A stretch of DNA of 64,000 bases from Breviolum minutum Mf 1.05b.01 (GCA_000507305.1 DF239246.1:1-64000), one strand, 5' to 3'. Shown: positions 8,878-20,262, counted from the stretch's first letter. The notes: a model not told the origin generated them from the letters alone. A program made the numbers and translations.

Positions 8878-9977
8878 GGAAGGTGCCAGGCGAAGCGACC
8901 CCCGAAAAAAAAAGCAGCAATGTTTCATTGGTTGCTTAAGGTTCCGGGATTCGGAAATTATATCATAGCTTATTAGATAAAATACATTCCAATAAAACTG
9001 GGTAATGAACTTCAACACCCCTCCAACAAATCACAAATCACCAGGGGCACTTTGAAAGTTCCATGGATTCCAGGAAGCTCAGGTCACAAATTTTTGGTTC
9101 AGAGAAGTTCGGATGCTTCTCCAACTTCCACTTCATGGAAATTTAAGGAGCCCACCTCCCCCCCAAATGCCATCCATTTCCCCTAAGAAATAGCCGACCT
9201 AATTAAGGGATAAAACCATCAACCACCAAGCTGGTGGATTAAAAAACCCGTGGTGCCGTTCATTTTGATGGGTAGAGTCCGGTTCAAGCAACATCACCCC
9301 AACGAAAATACAAACACCTCAAGGCAAGAAACAGGGAAACTCCGCTTCTGCTAAACTATTTTTTAAGGTGAGCAAGGTGGAAAAAAAACAAGAAACATAA
9401 CCAAGAAATCCTGGTTGTCAACGAGGATCTTGATAATGGTTGATAATGGCTCAATACAACCTCCACATAAGATTACATAAGTGGTGAGTAAACTAGATAA
9501 CCCAATCAACCCAAGTTGTTTTTCGTATTTTTAAGATAATTGTTTCATAAATCAACCACCTATTCACCGGGAATCTACATTTCTTTTTAGATGAGGGAGG
9601 GATTGTTTTTAGTCACTAGCTGCATTTAACCTGGTGCAAGGAGAGACATACAACTGAAAATGACGTAAGGCAATATCTCACCCATCACTCAGTCAAGCGA
9701 CAAAGCTTGATACATATCTTCTCCACAACCTGACGCAATCTGCTGCAGTGGTAGGGTTTTGGCAGTACATGTCCAGTCACAGTATCACCCACTGAGTGGG
9801 TACATCATCTGTGTAGGTCTGAATTTTTGAATGACATGTTAGCTCATGTATTTTCGATGGAATTTCCCTACTCCACTGCTATTTGGCATCATGGCTCTGG
9901 TCCGGTGAGGTTGTTGCTCCAAAAGAGTGGGGGATGTGGTTAGCAATCAGATACTTTGAGCCATTAAAAAAACCTCT

Positions 9978-10085
9978 TACTTTCCAGGGATCCTTATAAT
10001 GTCTTCTTATAATCCTAATAAAACTGGGCAGCATTTCATCCCCTATATACCCTAACCAACCAGGGCCCCTGTTCTCATTGCTCAA
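9978..10085 (+). mobile_element. Short inverted-repeat element, GGGATCCTTATAATG family
   Basis: Shares the order GGGATCCTTATAATG, TTATAATCCTAATAAAACTGG, CCCTATATACCCTAA and ACCAGGGCC with copies at 13381-13530, 46539-46640 and 63702-63865. The left arm is reduced. No coding capacity. Confidence 0.6.
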
Positions 10086-10821
10086 TTGTGGTTAGAAGTT
10101 TCATCAAAAAGAAATTCAACTTTGTAGAACTTTGCTAGTGCTACTTGTGGTGCTTTCACCCTGTTAACCACCATCTTGGCCAAAGTAGGATTACTGAACT
10201 TCACCAGGGCAACCTGAGGGAATCCCTAGTAAACCACCATGTTCAGTGATGTCTACATGCTGCGATTTGATACAAATCTCTAGAGAATCATCAAGATCTT
10301 TCTAACCAACATCTTTAGTGCACCACGATCTAAAACTCATGTGTATATTCTGTTTTCGTTACTATGAGTATGGCACATGATAAAAATCTTAGGTAAGATT
10401 TCATCATATTCCACCAACCTCGATTTCCCCTGTTATCATTTATGTGCTACCTTTTGGGGGACGAGTAACATTGCGACATAAATATTCATTGATGGTTCAT
10501 TATGACATCGTTCAGTCATGCCAGAAACAGTAAATCATCATTCCTCATGTTTTCAATTCCTTGCTGCTCAGAAGAATGATGGACTTTATCATAACGTAAC
10601 TAAAAATAATCATGTGATTTACTAATCAATGAGTATATTACGGATCTAATCCTTTTTGCCAAAAATCACCAGAATAATTACCCTCTGGTAAACTGACATA
10701 GCTGGCTGGAATATCCCCATTTCCAATACGAAATACATCTGCATTCCGGGTCCATTTCCCATTGCTACTGATGACGGAAGAAATCCCAAAAACAACCACC
10801 TGGGATGGTAGTAAAACCTTA

Positions 10822-10927
10822 TACACCCTTGAAAACTAACATGACACTGGAAAAAACAACCATTTGAAGATGTATCTCCTATTAAAAATGGTGATTTTCC
10901 AATGTCATGTTCGTTTTCAGGAGGGTA
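10822..10927. mobile_element. Foldback element, copy A (TACACCC...GGGTA family)
   Basis: Left arm CTTGAAAACTAACATGACA with TGGAAAA, right arm TTTTCCAATGTCATGTT then CGTTTTCAGGAGGGTA. The arms pair over about 30 bases around a loop of about 40 bases. See the finding on covarying arms. Confidence 0.75.
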
Positions 10928-12446
10928 AATAATGGGATGTTTACTATATCAACTGGTGAACGCCGACTTTTTTTCCCATCAACCCTTTGCTACTTCACCA
11001 AGAAGTTGGATGTTGTTCCGTCAACTGCAAGCAGCCACAAGTTGAGCATCCATCCACATCCACATCCCACCCCGGGGCACCCCAAGATGCAGGGACGTCC
11101 ACCGGCAAAGTAGTGCCTCTTCTCAAACGCCGGGAGGCACGGTGTACGGCTTGGGCAATGTGTGTAACTTAAGCATGTCGAAACTCAGTTGAAACATGAG
11201 GATGTCTCAAAAATATTCAAAAATTACGAGGCTTGTTCTCCAAAAACATCCACCAAGCAGACTTGTGCTTCATTTTTTTCTTGGAAACCATTGGAATTTC
11301 ATGTGCCCCATGATTTGAAAGAACTCTTCAATCTTTTTTCCAACACGTGACTTCAGTTGTGTGCCAACCACACCTCCCTGGACGGCCGCCAGCATGGTAA
11401 CTGAGGTATCCCAATTCTTGAAGAATTGGATACGGATGCAACCAATCCTCAGCGTTTGAGGCGTTTTCCAGGAAGATACCGTAAAAACTAACAGCACAAG
11501 CCAAAAGCAATTCAACATAGGCCGGGTTCCAAATTTTGAAAAAAACGTTTCAGGGATTTTCCTCGCAGTTTGTTCCAAGGAGGTTATGATTTTTGTTTTT
11601 GACCGGCCCCAGAGTCGGTGTCCAACAGTCCCCAATTTGTTTGTTAAGCTTCAGGGGGGTAACCCTCTCAAGGCAAAATAGATCCACCCGGGGCCCCGTG
11701 GGTATGGAGGAGGGTGGACAACTACATCAATGGAGAAAAAACAGCCATTGTTTGGACTTCCGAGAACATAAAGCTCACAGAAGGTACGAGCCTGAGTCAC
11801 CCTACACGCTAAGTTGTCCTATAATCCTACAAAGCTTTATCAGCGAGTTTCAACATGCCACCAGCCCTCCCAGCTCTGTGTACAGTGGGAGAAATCTGGA
11901 ACCAATCGCTTCGCAAGGACAGTAGAATCTAGTGATGATGAATCCTGCAGGAAGTAGGAAACATCAAAAAGGTGGGCAACAACTCCAAAATTGTGGATCT
12001 TCATGATCCTTTCATATAACCTCCCGTTTCCTTGGTCAATAAAGAAGAATCACCCTCAAATACAGATCATCATGGTGAGGACCCAGTTGTGACAACAAAA
12101 ATGCGAGCAGTGGTCCAAACCTTTCTTATATTGCATCACACTGCTTGCCTGGAAACAAGTTGCTAATAATGTCCATCAACTTTACCCCTAAAACCAGCAA
12201 CAGTTGCCTAAACAAATGGTACACTATTTCCAGGTGGTCAAAAAATCCTTGTAGCAAGTTTGGTATAATTTAATGCTTGAAAAAAATCCAAAACATTCCC
12301 CAAATGGTGGCTTAATGTTGATTGATTTGTTGGTAGAAAGTGAAAAAGCACAAACTAAACAAATCCAAGTTTCCATATTTTCACTGGCTAGATTTCTTCA
12401 CCCCTATCATTTCAAACCAACCGCCACCGCCACCGATTGGTAATTT

Positions 12447-12545
12447 TTGACTTCCAAGGTGCCGTGGTTGCTGGCAGGTGACGATGTACATGCCGCTGGG
12501 ATCAATGCCCTCAACTTCACCGCGGGTTTGATTTGAAGCGCTGTG
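12447..12545 (-). other. Exon-like island, unidentified
   Basis: A minus-strand frame reads TRGEVEGIDPSGMYIVTCQQ. It is preceded (12548-12558) by TTTTCACAG, a plausible acceptor. A second frame is also open, so the choice is uncertain. Confidence 0.22.
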
Positions 12546-13380
12546 AAAAGGATGGGTTCCGGACCCTTAACTACCTCTTTTAAAGAAGGGAATCCCGTAA
12601 TTTTTTTGGGATATCATCTGAAAATATCTGAGGTATGTTCCAGGGGCCTGTTGGAATTTTCTTAGAAAGATACATCTGGTGCAAGTTTCATGTTTTAGCT
12701 TTTGATGTCAAAAGGTGGAACAAGTCTCACACTACTTGCACTCTTAACTGTAACTATAGACAACTAAGTCAAACATGTTTGTTTTGGTGGCTACTCACTT
12801 GACTGTCACCTACTTTGACCAACTAATTGTACTATGTATGATTGGGGCTGCCCGGGTAGTAATCTTTTAGAGGGTCCCTGGCTATATTTTGGTTCTGCAT
12901 CCCAATCCATTCAAGTGGTGGTATTGCGTATTGTCGATGAGCAACATCCTGTACCTGAAAAACATATACACTCCAGCAGATGGCAATGGAACATCCACCA
13001 TTTTGGGATGGTATTTCCTATACAGGCTTGTAACCATGCTCAACTCATGCTTTGGTGCAACAATACGAGAATCTGAGCTGGTCTCTATACATTTGATGAA
13101 ACAAATATCCGGCAAAACCCGTTAATTTGGAGAATGTCCCATATTTTTCATAGGGCTTCATGTGTATAACAGGATGTAACAAGTGATTAGCCTGTTAATG
13201 ACGTGGTACCCTAGCCGTTTAACCTGCCAAGGAGCCCTTTGAAAGGGGCCTGCACCCAATAAATATCAATAGATACCCACGTGATATATGGCGTAGTAGT
13301 GGGGTTGATTATTAAGGGGGTACCAGCCCAAGAGGCCATCATTTTTCCTTCGACCCTATGAAACCTTTTGAAAAATATGA

Positions 13381-13530
13381 GATGCGCAGTGATCAAAACC
13401 CTTGTGACATATACTGGTTGGTTAATAGGCATCCTTGTAATGGCTTCTCATAATCCTATGTAACTGGGTAGTATGATGCCAAATATATATAAATACAGCC
13501 AATAACCAGGGTTTTTGATCACTGCCCATC
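13381..13530 (+). mobile_element. TIR element, GGGATCCTTATAATG family, with clear ends
   Basis: Left end GATGCGCAGTGATCAAAACC and right end GGTTTTTGATCACTGCCCATC are inverted copies with few mismatches (about 24 bases). The interior carries ATAATCCTATGTAACTGGGTAGTATGATG, the family core. At 150 bp with no ORF it fits a MITE-like element. Confidence 0.75.
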
Positions 13531-13555
13531 AGATATTCTCCATGTCAACCGGTTT

Positions 13556-13665
13556 TAGCCGAACCCCTTCCATCCACTTCTCTCCAAGAAGCTGAGTTGT
13601 GTGTGTTCACGGAGGACAAGTCCATGTCCTTCACGGAGGAACCTCAAAACACTTTGAATCCCGTC
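13556..13665 (+). other. Exon-like island, unidentified
   Basis: After GTTTTAG (possible acceptor) a plus frame reads LQEAELCVFTEDKSMSFTEE and stops at a TGA near 13668. The two CACGGAGGA units make it partly repetitive. Function unknown. Confidence 0.2.
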
Positions 13666-14205
13666 TGATCATGGGCCACCTTTTCTTGTTCTTTTTGGGG
13701 ATATTTTGGGTGGGGCCCTAGGGTGGTAGTATAATTTTTGGCAAATCGGCAAATCTATAGTGCAATTTGAAGGTCTATAGTTGGAGGTATGGCAATTTTT
13801 TGGAAGCTTTGCGGCTACAAATATTTCCCAACGCACTCAAACAGCTGTACAGAACTTTTGGGTCGCTGCTTGGAAGGTCATCCCCAGTTTAGTGAGTAGT
13901 TAGCAACGACCCAGTGATCGTTTTCGTCCCCAAGACCTGGGGAAAATTTCGCTTCCAAATGAAAAAAAATATGGCTTATAAATGAGGGCAGCATCATAAC
14001 TACTTAAGATACCAGGGATTGGGTGGGTGGGGGATCCCAAGAGTCCACCTGAGTTTCCTGACCGAAAGGATTGGTAAAGTCATGGAGACCCCAAAGACGT
14101 CGGTTGTGATGCAGCGACGCATGGTGCGGTCCATGGTGTGGACTGTTTGGATGACCAGGAACCCCAAAAGTGTTCACCTCAAGGTGGGGGTGTTGGGCAG
14201 GTTAC

Positions 14206-14322
14206 TTGGAGGATGGGCCAACAGTTGGTAAGCCATTTATAACCAAATTGACCCTACTCAGGGGACTTACCAAGCATAGTGGCTAACTGTACCTACTTAC
14301 TACCTGGGATGATCCTCCAAGC
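14206..14322. mobile_element. TIR element, CTACTTGGAGGAT family
   Basis: Left end GGTTACTTGGAGGATGGGCC, right end CTGGGATGATCCTCCAAGC, inverted copies about 100 bases apart. The interior has CCCTACTCAGGGGA, which recurs as TCCCCTAAGTAGGG at 36858. Same family as 41167-41284 and the split copy around element 3. Confidence 0.65.
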
Positions 14323-15431
14323 AGGGAACATCATCAAATCATTATAAGCGCGATTCAAATGGTAAGCCAAACATGTGGTTGATGTCTCCAAAAATTGGAC
14401 ATGGGTTCGATTTTTTTTGGTGGGGACCCTCATGGGTTTTGGAGCACCAAATTTTTTGTCGTGTTTTTTCTTCCAAAGACTGACCCCAATGGAATTACAT
14501 TCCGCTAAACTTACCGAAATACACCGGGTCGTTGCAATTTCCATGGCACAATTCCAACAAGGTGGTTTAGTAAGGGGTCATGTAAACGAGAATCCTTCGC
14601 TATCGCATTCGGAAAAACCCAATACGTGAAAGGCACGCACAACCTGGTGGTTGATTGGCAGTTAAGAAGAAAATTGGCCCAACTGCTGGGTGGTGCTTCA
14701 GCAAATCACTAGAATATGCCCGTTATCCATACTTTTTTTATGACCAGCCATTGCGCGACCCTGGTTGGGGGTTTGAGCGCTAACAGGTTCTTTTAACTGA
14801 CCCATTTGAGAAGGGGTTTGTCATTTGGGATGGGTAGAATCCCGATTCTCCCATCGAGTTCAACTCCGAAAAATTCAACCCCATGTGCTGAACTACCCTT
14901 TCTCGTTTGACATGGTGGGTGGATTTTCCGAATCAGTATGTTGCCCACATTCACTGCAGTTTACCCTACAAACGCCAGGCGTGGCAAGGACCCCCGGTGT
15001 TTTTTCAAGGCTTTTCCACAAGCTATTTGGTGCTCAGGAATGTTGAAGAACTGTCATTGGTCGGCTGCTCTCCGAATTGAATCACTTGATAACTTGGAGC
15101 AGCCCATCGCTATAGGCCAAAACCTTTTGAGAAAATCCCAGCGTGGCGGACCTTTCGAAAATCCGTCCAAAACCACATTCCATTGATTGGAACCGGGGGT
15201 AACTCGGAAATTAGGGTTTGTTATATCCGAACTTGAGGGATTCATAGAAAACCTATATCATATGAAAAAATTGGGATCCCCCCCACCCTTGGACACCACC
15301 CGTTTAAAAACACGCTCAGGATACCTGAAAATGCACCACACGATATATTGGACAACTTTTTTTAAATATATATACCCATGGATACACCTTAATACTACAG
15401 TAGATATAGATATCTCTAACATACCCTAACC

Positions 15432-15519
15432 TACTTGGTGGTTTCAACAGATTTGAAAAAATATTAGTCAAATTTCATCATTTCCCCAGGTAGGGGTGAA
15501 AATAAAAACTTATTTCTTT
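15432..15519 (+). mobile_element. Left part of a split TIR element (GGTGGTTTCAAC family)
   Basis: ACTTGGTGGTTTCAACAG, then AAAAATATTAGTCAAATTTC and CCAGGTAGGGGTGAAAATAAAA. This matches 58530-58620 base for base over long blocks. The other end of the family (GAAACCACC) is absent here and appears at 22651-22672, beyond element 2. An N follows at 15520. Confidence 0.65.
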
Positions 15520-15520
15520 N
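15520..15520. other. Single ambiguous base next to the 3' end of element 2
   Basis: One N, 20 bases from the last stop codon of element 2 and at the place where the short TIR element is interrupted. Possible assembly join. Confidence 0.9.
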
Positions 15521-15539
15521 CTTTTGCTGCGGGTTTCCT

Positions 15540-15956
15540 TCAAGCATCATAAATCTCGTGAAGCAACTTCTCAAGACCTTTGACTTCTAACCTCGTGTCT
15601 TTTGAGAGAGCCTCATGCTCAATGCCCCTCGAGGGCGGATCAGCTATGTTGCACTCTGTGGGAACTCTGGAGTACCACGGTAAGATGAAGTAGCGCTCTT
15701 CCACCAAAGCGATGTTGTGAACTATTCGCGAGATCACAGCATTTCCAGAGTATCCCTTCAAAATCAAGTAGCGTGCTCCTTCGTTGTCCACGAAGCATAT
15801 CAAGTGTTTGGACTTCAAGGTCTTTTTCCAGAGGTCAAGGCCAGTGAGGACAGCGAAGGCCTCGAGTTCTCCAATTGCTTGTTCTTGATTCTCAGCCATG
15901 GAAGGTTCGTGGGACCCTCTGGCCAAACCATGAGACAACGGTGCCGTGCTTGTCAA
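15540..15956 (-). CDS. Element 2 RNase H, C-terminal half
   Basis: Continues the RNase H fold in a new frame. It carries the second, third and fourth catalytic positions: IGELEAFAV (Glu), LICFVDNEGARYL (Asp, about residue 57) and NIADPPSRG (Asp, about residue 106). The first Asp is in the preceding frame (16320-15892). The true join is near 15905, so the first 20 residues in this frame are probably not protein. The end LLHEIYDA falls at 15540. Confidence 0.7.
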   Translation of the reverse strand: MTSTAPLSHGLARGSHEPSMAENQEQAIGELEAFAVLTGLDLWKKTLKSKHLICFVDNEGARYLILKGYSGNAVISRIVHNIALVEERYFILPWYSRVPTECNIADPPSRGIEHEALSKDTRLEVKGLEKLLHEIYDA

Positions 15957-16320
15957 TCAAGACGCCGCCAATGCCTCCTTCTTTGGCTTCACTGTCAAAA
16001 CAAGCATCTGTGAACATCAAGTAAGTATCCTCAGTGTAGCAGTCCACCAGCCTTGGGTGCGCCTTCTCTATCCTGTCAGCAACATCACTCAAGGCTTGCA
16101 ACGTGCTCTCTTGAAGGACATTCCCTCGGGGGGGATGTAGCGCATGCTTGCCCAGCTCGTTGATCAGCCTCTTCACTCCTCTGCCAAATAGTTGCCCTTC
16201 TGCAAAGCCCAGTCGGCCTTTGAGTGAAGCTGCTGCGTGCTGCGTGATGCAACCCTTCTGCACTGCTTCCTGGATTTGTGAGCAGACATCGGTTTTCCTT
16301 TTCTCAGTGTTGGACACCAC
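15892..16320 (-). CDS. Element 2 RT connection and RNase H, N-terminal half
   Basis: 142 codons in a frame different from the upstream RT. The first 95 residues are the link between RT and RNase H (HAAASLKGRLGFAEGQLFG, a conserved thumb/connection pattern). Then YLMFTDACFDSEAKEGGIGG gives the first RNase H aspartate at about residue 105. After the glutamine-arginine segment near 15900 the true frame moves to 15956-15540. The RT product must also shift near 16310 to enter this frame (LGVVFDLNRTK to VVSNTEKRKT). Confidence 0.7.
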   Translation of the reverse strand: MVSNTEKRKTDVCSQIQEAVQKGCITQHAAASLKGRLGFAEGQLFGRGVKRLINELGKHALHPPRGNVLQESTLQALSDVADRIEKAHPRLVDCYTEDTYLMFTDACFDSEAKEGGIGGVLIDKHGTVVSWFGQRVPRTFHG

Positions 16321-18700
16321 GACGAACCCTTCCTTTGGTGCGGTTCAAATCAAAGACGACGCCCAATGCTGCAATCGTGTCAGACATCTCATCGGCTTTG
16401 TCGCCAGACTTGTCATACTTCCATCCCAGCAGGTCCAAGAGTGTCTCGAAGCACTTTGCCGTGTTGGATGCTAAGGAGGGCCCGGAGATGCAGACATAGT
16501 CATCGAAGTAGCAAGTCACGATGATGTCCAACTTCAAAGCAAGCCATTGCAACATCCTGGCGCACCTCAAGAACGCCACCACACTTGAACGTGCTCCAAA
16601 CGGCAAGGAATATTGTTGGAAGCAATGGGTCTGCTTGTCTGCAGGGCTGAACACCGCAAGCCTGGCCCACTTAAGAGACTTGTCAGAAACTGCCAACTGT
16701 CGGTACGCGCTTTTGAGGTCAAAGCTACGTCCAAGGAGTGAGGTTGGTAAACCTTTTGCTCTCAGCTCCTTCATGGTCCTAGCGATGGTGGCAGCGATGG
16801 TGTCGACGCCATCAACCGTGCACTTGTTGATGACAGTTGCCGCGTCATTGATCTGAGACTCTGAGTAGTTGTCTATGGGTCTGACCTTCTCGGACTGCAC
16901 GACAGCGAATCTTCTTGAGACCCTTCCACCATCGTGTGGGATGGTCTTCAGCCTTTTCAGCCATCCTTTCTCTTCCTCTTCAAGGGTTTTGCGCCAAAGC
17001 TCGGAGTCAACCTCTGGTGTTCCACTGGACTTGGTGGAGTGCATGATGGCTTTGTTGTTCTGCTCCGAGTGAATCTCAAGGTCCCTGGCGGTCAGAGTTG
17101 CAGGCTGAAAGTCTGGGGGCAATGCGGACCCACCACCACAGTTGCCTATCAAATCGAATCCATCCATCATCTCTTGGACTATACCCAGATCTGGATAACT
17201 CATGTCCATCAGTATCTCCTTCAAGACCAAGAACCTTTTGCCCTGAAGTATCATCCGGCGGTGTTGTGGCCAATGATCTCTGAGCTCATTCTCCTGTTTG
17301 GAAAGTTGCAGGGCCCGTGAAGTCCACTTCTTGAGCCACTGTGCTCTCTTCATCACCACGCTTTCAGGCTTGGAGGTGACGTTGTTGTGTATGGCTTCTT
17401 CCAAGAGCTTGGGAAGTCCTTGGAAGATGTTGGCTGGATGTCCTCTGTCTGCAGCTTCTGCTATGTAGTTCTCTTCTGACCATGGTATTCCAGCAGCGAT
17501 TTGGTACCCACTCTCTTCACCCCCATCTTTGTTGTGGGTAACTCGTAAAATTCTGGAGAATTGTGGGATTGTGTGTGAGTCAAGAGTGACTGAATGCTTG
17601 AGCTTGGTGCCAGCTTGGAAGTTGGGAGCCTTGGATGTTGCGAAGGTCTCGACATGGCTCCATTCTGGCATGAATGCCAGAGATTTTCGAGTCTGCTTGT
17701 TGGCACCGGCTCTGGCCTTCTTGTCGGGATTCTTTGGGAAGGTGTAGGTTCCAAAGTTGCCCTTCTTGAAGATGGTTTCCACCACAATTCTTGCCCATTC
17801 CTTGCAAAGCTGTAGCGGATACTCGACTTCATCCGCGGTTGCGAACCCATGAGGGGTCCGACCCCAGGGCAAATGAGCATGTTGATTGTTGCATTCCACT
17901 TGAAGTGCAGTTATCTCTGGAATGGAGCTGGCGATCGTCGTGGATTTGGGCCTTCCACCTCCGTACATGCATGCACTCAGCGTAGCGTAACAGGGTTGGG
18001 TCGCAGCCAACACTGTCTTCCAGTATTTCGTCCACCAGAAGATCGACCTTTTGGGTTGTTCCAAGCTCCAGTCTACACCTTTAGCAATACAGTGCAAGAT
18101 CAGTTTGCAGCAGGTGTCATAGACGCTGTTGGCGAGGTCAACTCTTTGCTGGTCGTAAGAAGACAATCCACTAAGGCCTTCGGGTTCGTCTTCGCTTCTC
18201 AGGGGCTTGGGCCCTCCTCCAGGCAAGGGTATCTCCCTTGCTCTTGAACAAGTTCCGCAAGGTATGCCGAAATGGGCATAACGGCAAAGAGGATTTGATA
18301 ACCAGTCTTTTGCCATCTCCAAGGACCCTTCTTTGGTCAAGTCCAATTTCCTGACTGGTGCTTTTGCTCCAGCCTTGACGATGTGGTCGACTCCAAAAGA
18401 CGCTTCGCATCCCAGCTTGCGGATTTGCGCAGTAAGTCCAGCAGTCCCTGAGCAAAACTCTATAGTGAAGGGCGTTGCAATCTCGTCATTGGTGTTGCTT
18501 CCAGATTGCGTCACTTCTTGATGTGCTTGATGAATTGTTGGGTCTCCAGCCACTTGTTCTCCAAGAGCGGTTGGGGTCCCGGTTGCAGCTTCATAGTTGG
18601 CAGATGTACGAGCTTCGTCGTCAACTGCAAGAACCTTGCATCTAATTTCCTTGGATTGGTCGACTGAAGTCGACTGGCCCCTGGATGGGGGCACTTGTCG
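16304..18700 (-). CDS. Element 2 pol: methyltransferase-like domain followed by reverse transcriptase
   Basis: About 800 codons, open from just after the TGA at 18703-18701; no convincing ATG, so it may be made as a gag-pol fusion. Numbering from 18694: the MT-like domain has FTIEFCSGTAGLTAQIRKLG (76-95, SAM-binding motif), HFGIPCGTCSRAREI (141-155, Pro-Cys motif) and SLEQPKRSIFW (210-220). RT follows: VRPIDNYSESQIND (fingers), GRSFDLKSAYRQL (Asp659, motif A), QYSLPFGARSSVVAFLR (motif B) and CYFDDYVCIS (728-737, catalytic YFDD box). Here MT precedes RT, whereas in elements 1 and 3 it follows RNase H. The tail after NRTKGR is out of frame. Confidence 0.85.
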   Translation of the reverse strand, partial: RQVPPSRGQSTSVDQSKEIRCKVLAVDDEARTSANYEAATGTPTALGEQVAGDPTIHQAHQEVTQSGSNTNDEIATPFTIEFCSGTAGLTAQIRKLGCEASFGVDHIVKAGAKAPVRKLDLTKEGSLEMAKDWLSNPLCRYAHFGIPCGTCSRAREIPLPGGGPKPLRSEDEPEGLSGLSSYDQQRVDLANSVYDTCCKLILHCIAKGVDWSLEQPKRSIFWWTKYWKTVLAATQPCYATLSACMYGGGRPKSTTIASSIPEITALQVECNNQHAHLPWGRTPHGFATADEVEYPLQLCKEWARIVVETIFKKGNFGTYTFPKNPDKKARAGANKQTRKSLAFMPEWSHVETFATSKAPNFQAGTKLKHSVTLDSHTIPQFSRILRVTHNKDGGEESGYQIAAGIPWSEENYIAEAADRGHPANIFQGLPKLLEEAIHNNVTSKPESVVMKRAQWLKKWTSRALQLSKQENELRDHWPQHRRMILQGKRFLVLKEILMDMSYPDLGIVQEMMDGFDLIGNCGGGSALPPDFQPATLTARDLEIHSEQNNKAIMHSTKSSGTPEVDSELWRKTLEEEEKGWLKRLKTIPHDGGRVSRRFAVVQSEKVRPIDNYSESQINDAATVINKCTVDGVDTIAATIARTMKELRAKGLPTSLLGRSFDLKSAYRQLAVSDKSLKWARLAVFSPADKQTHCFQQYSLPFGARSSVVAFLRCARMLQWLALKLDIIVTCYFDDYVCISGPSLASNTAKCFETLLDLLGWKYDKSGDKADEMSDTIAALGVVFDLNRTKGRVRRGVQH

Positions 18701-19947
18701 TCACTTGTTAGGGCATGACGAATAGGGGTGCTTGTCATGACACCCCTTCCTTGCACAGACGTGCATTCCCTTCTTGCACTTGTGCCACCCGCCTCGGCGT
18801 CATTGCAACCATCGATGTTGTAGGCGAAGCAGATGCGAGAGCCGTCGCCTGTAGCAGATGCACACCCTTTCAGCTGCCATGGAAGCTTGCCACTCCCACT
18901 GCCGCTGGACTTGCCTTGTCCTTTCCATTGGTTCTTGTCATTCCACTTCTTGACGTCTCCATGCTTGCGGTAATGGCCACCCCAAGTGTCTTCTTTCTTT
19001 GGATTGGGTTGCTTCTCCACCTTGTCCTTCACAGGCAATGGTGTTGGCAGCAAGTAATAGACAACGCTATGGTCCTTCTCCAGCTCCTGCACGATCCTGT
19101 CAAGAGGCCTGGTGCCATCGGCCAATGGACGAATGCCGTCCCTTGACAACTCTTGCATCCTCACAAACGCTTGCCTGTCTGCCCTCAGAAGTTGGGTCAT
19201 GCCAGGCTGTTTGAAGCCTGGAGGCGGTTGCTGCCTTGTGAGCTGGAACATGTAGCGGTGCCACTTGTCTGCAACGTCAAAGGCGATGAGCCCCACTGCA
19301 TCGAAGGCTAATGCTCTCCTTGTGAGCGCTTCGAAGATATCCATCTCAGTAGAGGTAGGGCATGAGGCGTCCACTGCAGAGTCCTTCACTATGATGCCTG
19401 TTGCATTGGCGTCCAACTTGAGCTCCTTTGGGGGCTTTGCAGCAGTGATCTCGGCCAGCCTCGTCAAGCACTTTGATGGAGGGACATACTTGAGGCTGTC
19501 TGATTCCATCATGCCGCTGATGGTGTCATAGACACAATGGGCCACCTCCAGGGGTCCTTCCAAGGCCATTCCCCTCAGACGTAGTCTTTGGGCTTCGATC
19601 CTTGCATTGCGTTCTGCAGCTGGAAGTTTGCGGGCCGATGGATCGCTGTTGGGATCCGACTGAGCCCTCACCAACGATATGACTGCCGTCTGCGCCTCGA
19701 AGATCATGCGCTTGAGTATGGCGATGTCTCCCACCGTCACCATCCTGACAGCTCCTGTGTTATTCAACAGCTGCTGCACTTCAGCATCTGTTGCTGGTTG
19801 GCCAGGCTGAGAGCATGCAAACGCCAGCTTGCCCAAGTTGTTCACATTGATCGCTACCAAACCATCTATCCAGTCCTGGGCAAGTCCCAGGTGAGCGGCC
19901 TGCTTCCTGAAGGCGGCTTCACTGTCTGTCAGGGAGGTGGATGCCAT
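18511..19947 (-). CDS. Element 2 gag with split CCCH finger
   Basis: Start chosen at 19947 (MASTSLTDSEAAF), since the 36 upstream codons look untranslated. A helical capsid-like region of about 350 residues is followed by a basic Gly/Lys linker (NDKNQWKGQGKSSGSGSGK) and KLPWQLKGCAS. Then ICFAYNIDGCNDAEAGG begins a cysteine/histidine finger, but the remaining half (HKCKKGMHVCARKGCHDKH) is in the -1 frame from about 18788, the frame of MT-RT. In that frame a TGA at 18703-18701 separates gag from pol. The in-frame tail after residue 415 or so (TSARREC onwards) is probably not the original protein. Role: binding and packaging of element RNA, inferred from position and finger. Confidence 0.65.
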   Translation of the reverse strand: MASTSLTDSEAAFRKQAAHLGLAQDWIDGLVAINVNNLGKLAFACSQPGQPATDAEVQQLLNNTGAVRMVTVGDIAILKRMIFEAQTAVISLVRAQSDPNSDPSARKLPAAERNARIEAQRLRLRGMALEGPLEVAHCVYDTISGMMESDSLKYVPPSKCLTRLAEITAAKPPKELKLDANATGIIVKDSAVDASCPTSTEMDIFEALTRRALAFDAVGLIAFDVADKWHRYMFQLTRQQPPPGFKQPGMTQLLRADRQAFVRMQELSRDGIRPLADGTRPLDRIVQELEKDHSVVYYLLPTPLPVKDKVEKQPNPKKEDTWGGHYRKHGDVKKWNDKNQWKGQGKSSGSGSGKLPWQLKGCASATGDGSRICFAYNIDGCNDAEAGGTSARRECTSVQGRGVMTSTPIRHALTSDDKCPHPGASRLQSTNPRKLDARFLQLTTKLVHLPTMKLQPGPQPLLENKWLETQQFIKHIKK

Positions 19948-20262
19948 TTCCGAAACGCGAAGAATGAAAGACTTGAAGATGAATCTGAAATGACGAACTG
20001 AAAACATGTGAACCTGGGGACTCATGTTCATGCGTGATGCGTTGCTGAATGCCATGGATCGTTGTCTGCTTGATCCACAACTTCGGACCGCGTGTCCAAC
20101 ATGACCTCAAGTCACCAGCACCTCATGTGCTCCCCACACCTCAAGTGCAAATCTCATGTGTCACCTCATGTGAAAAGAGTATTTTCTTAAGACCTCCAAC
20201 CCTCACGGTTGACTCGACTGTTCATGCAATCGGACATGAACGCAATCTTTTTTCAAACTCAC

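Larger units (their letters stand above)
8878..15431. other. AT-rich noncoding stretch with small inverted-repeat elements
   Basis: No ORF here looks like a full gene. The stretch holds copies of several short inverted-repeat families (listed separately) and a block at 9140-9200 (AAATAGCCGACCTAATTAAG) that recurs at about 23255-23310. Exon-like islands are listed at 12447-12545 and 13556-13665. Further GC-richer spots at 11030-11165, 14040-14170 and 14590-14690 are open in more than one frame, so I could not choose a strand. Confidence 0.6.
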
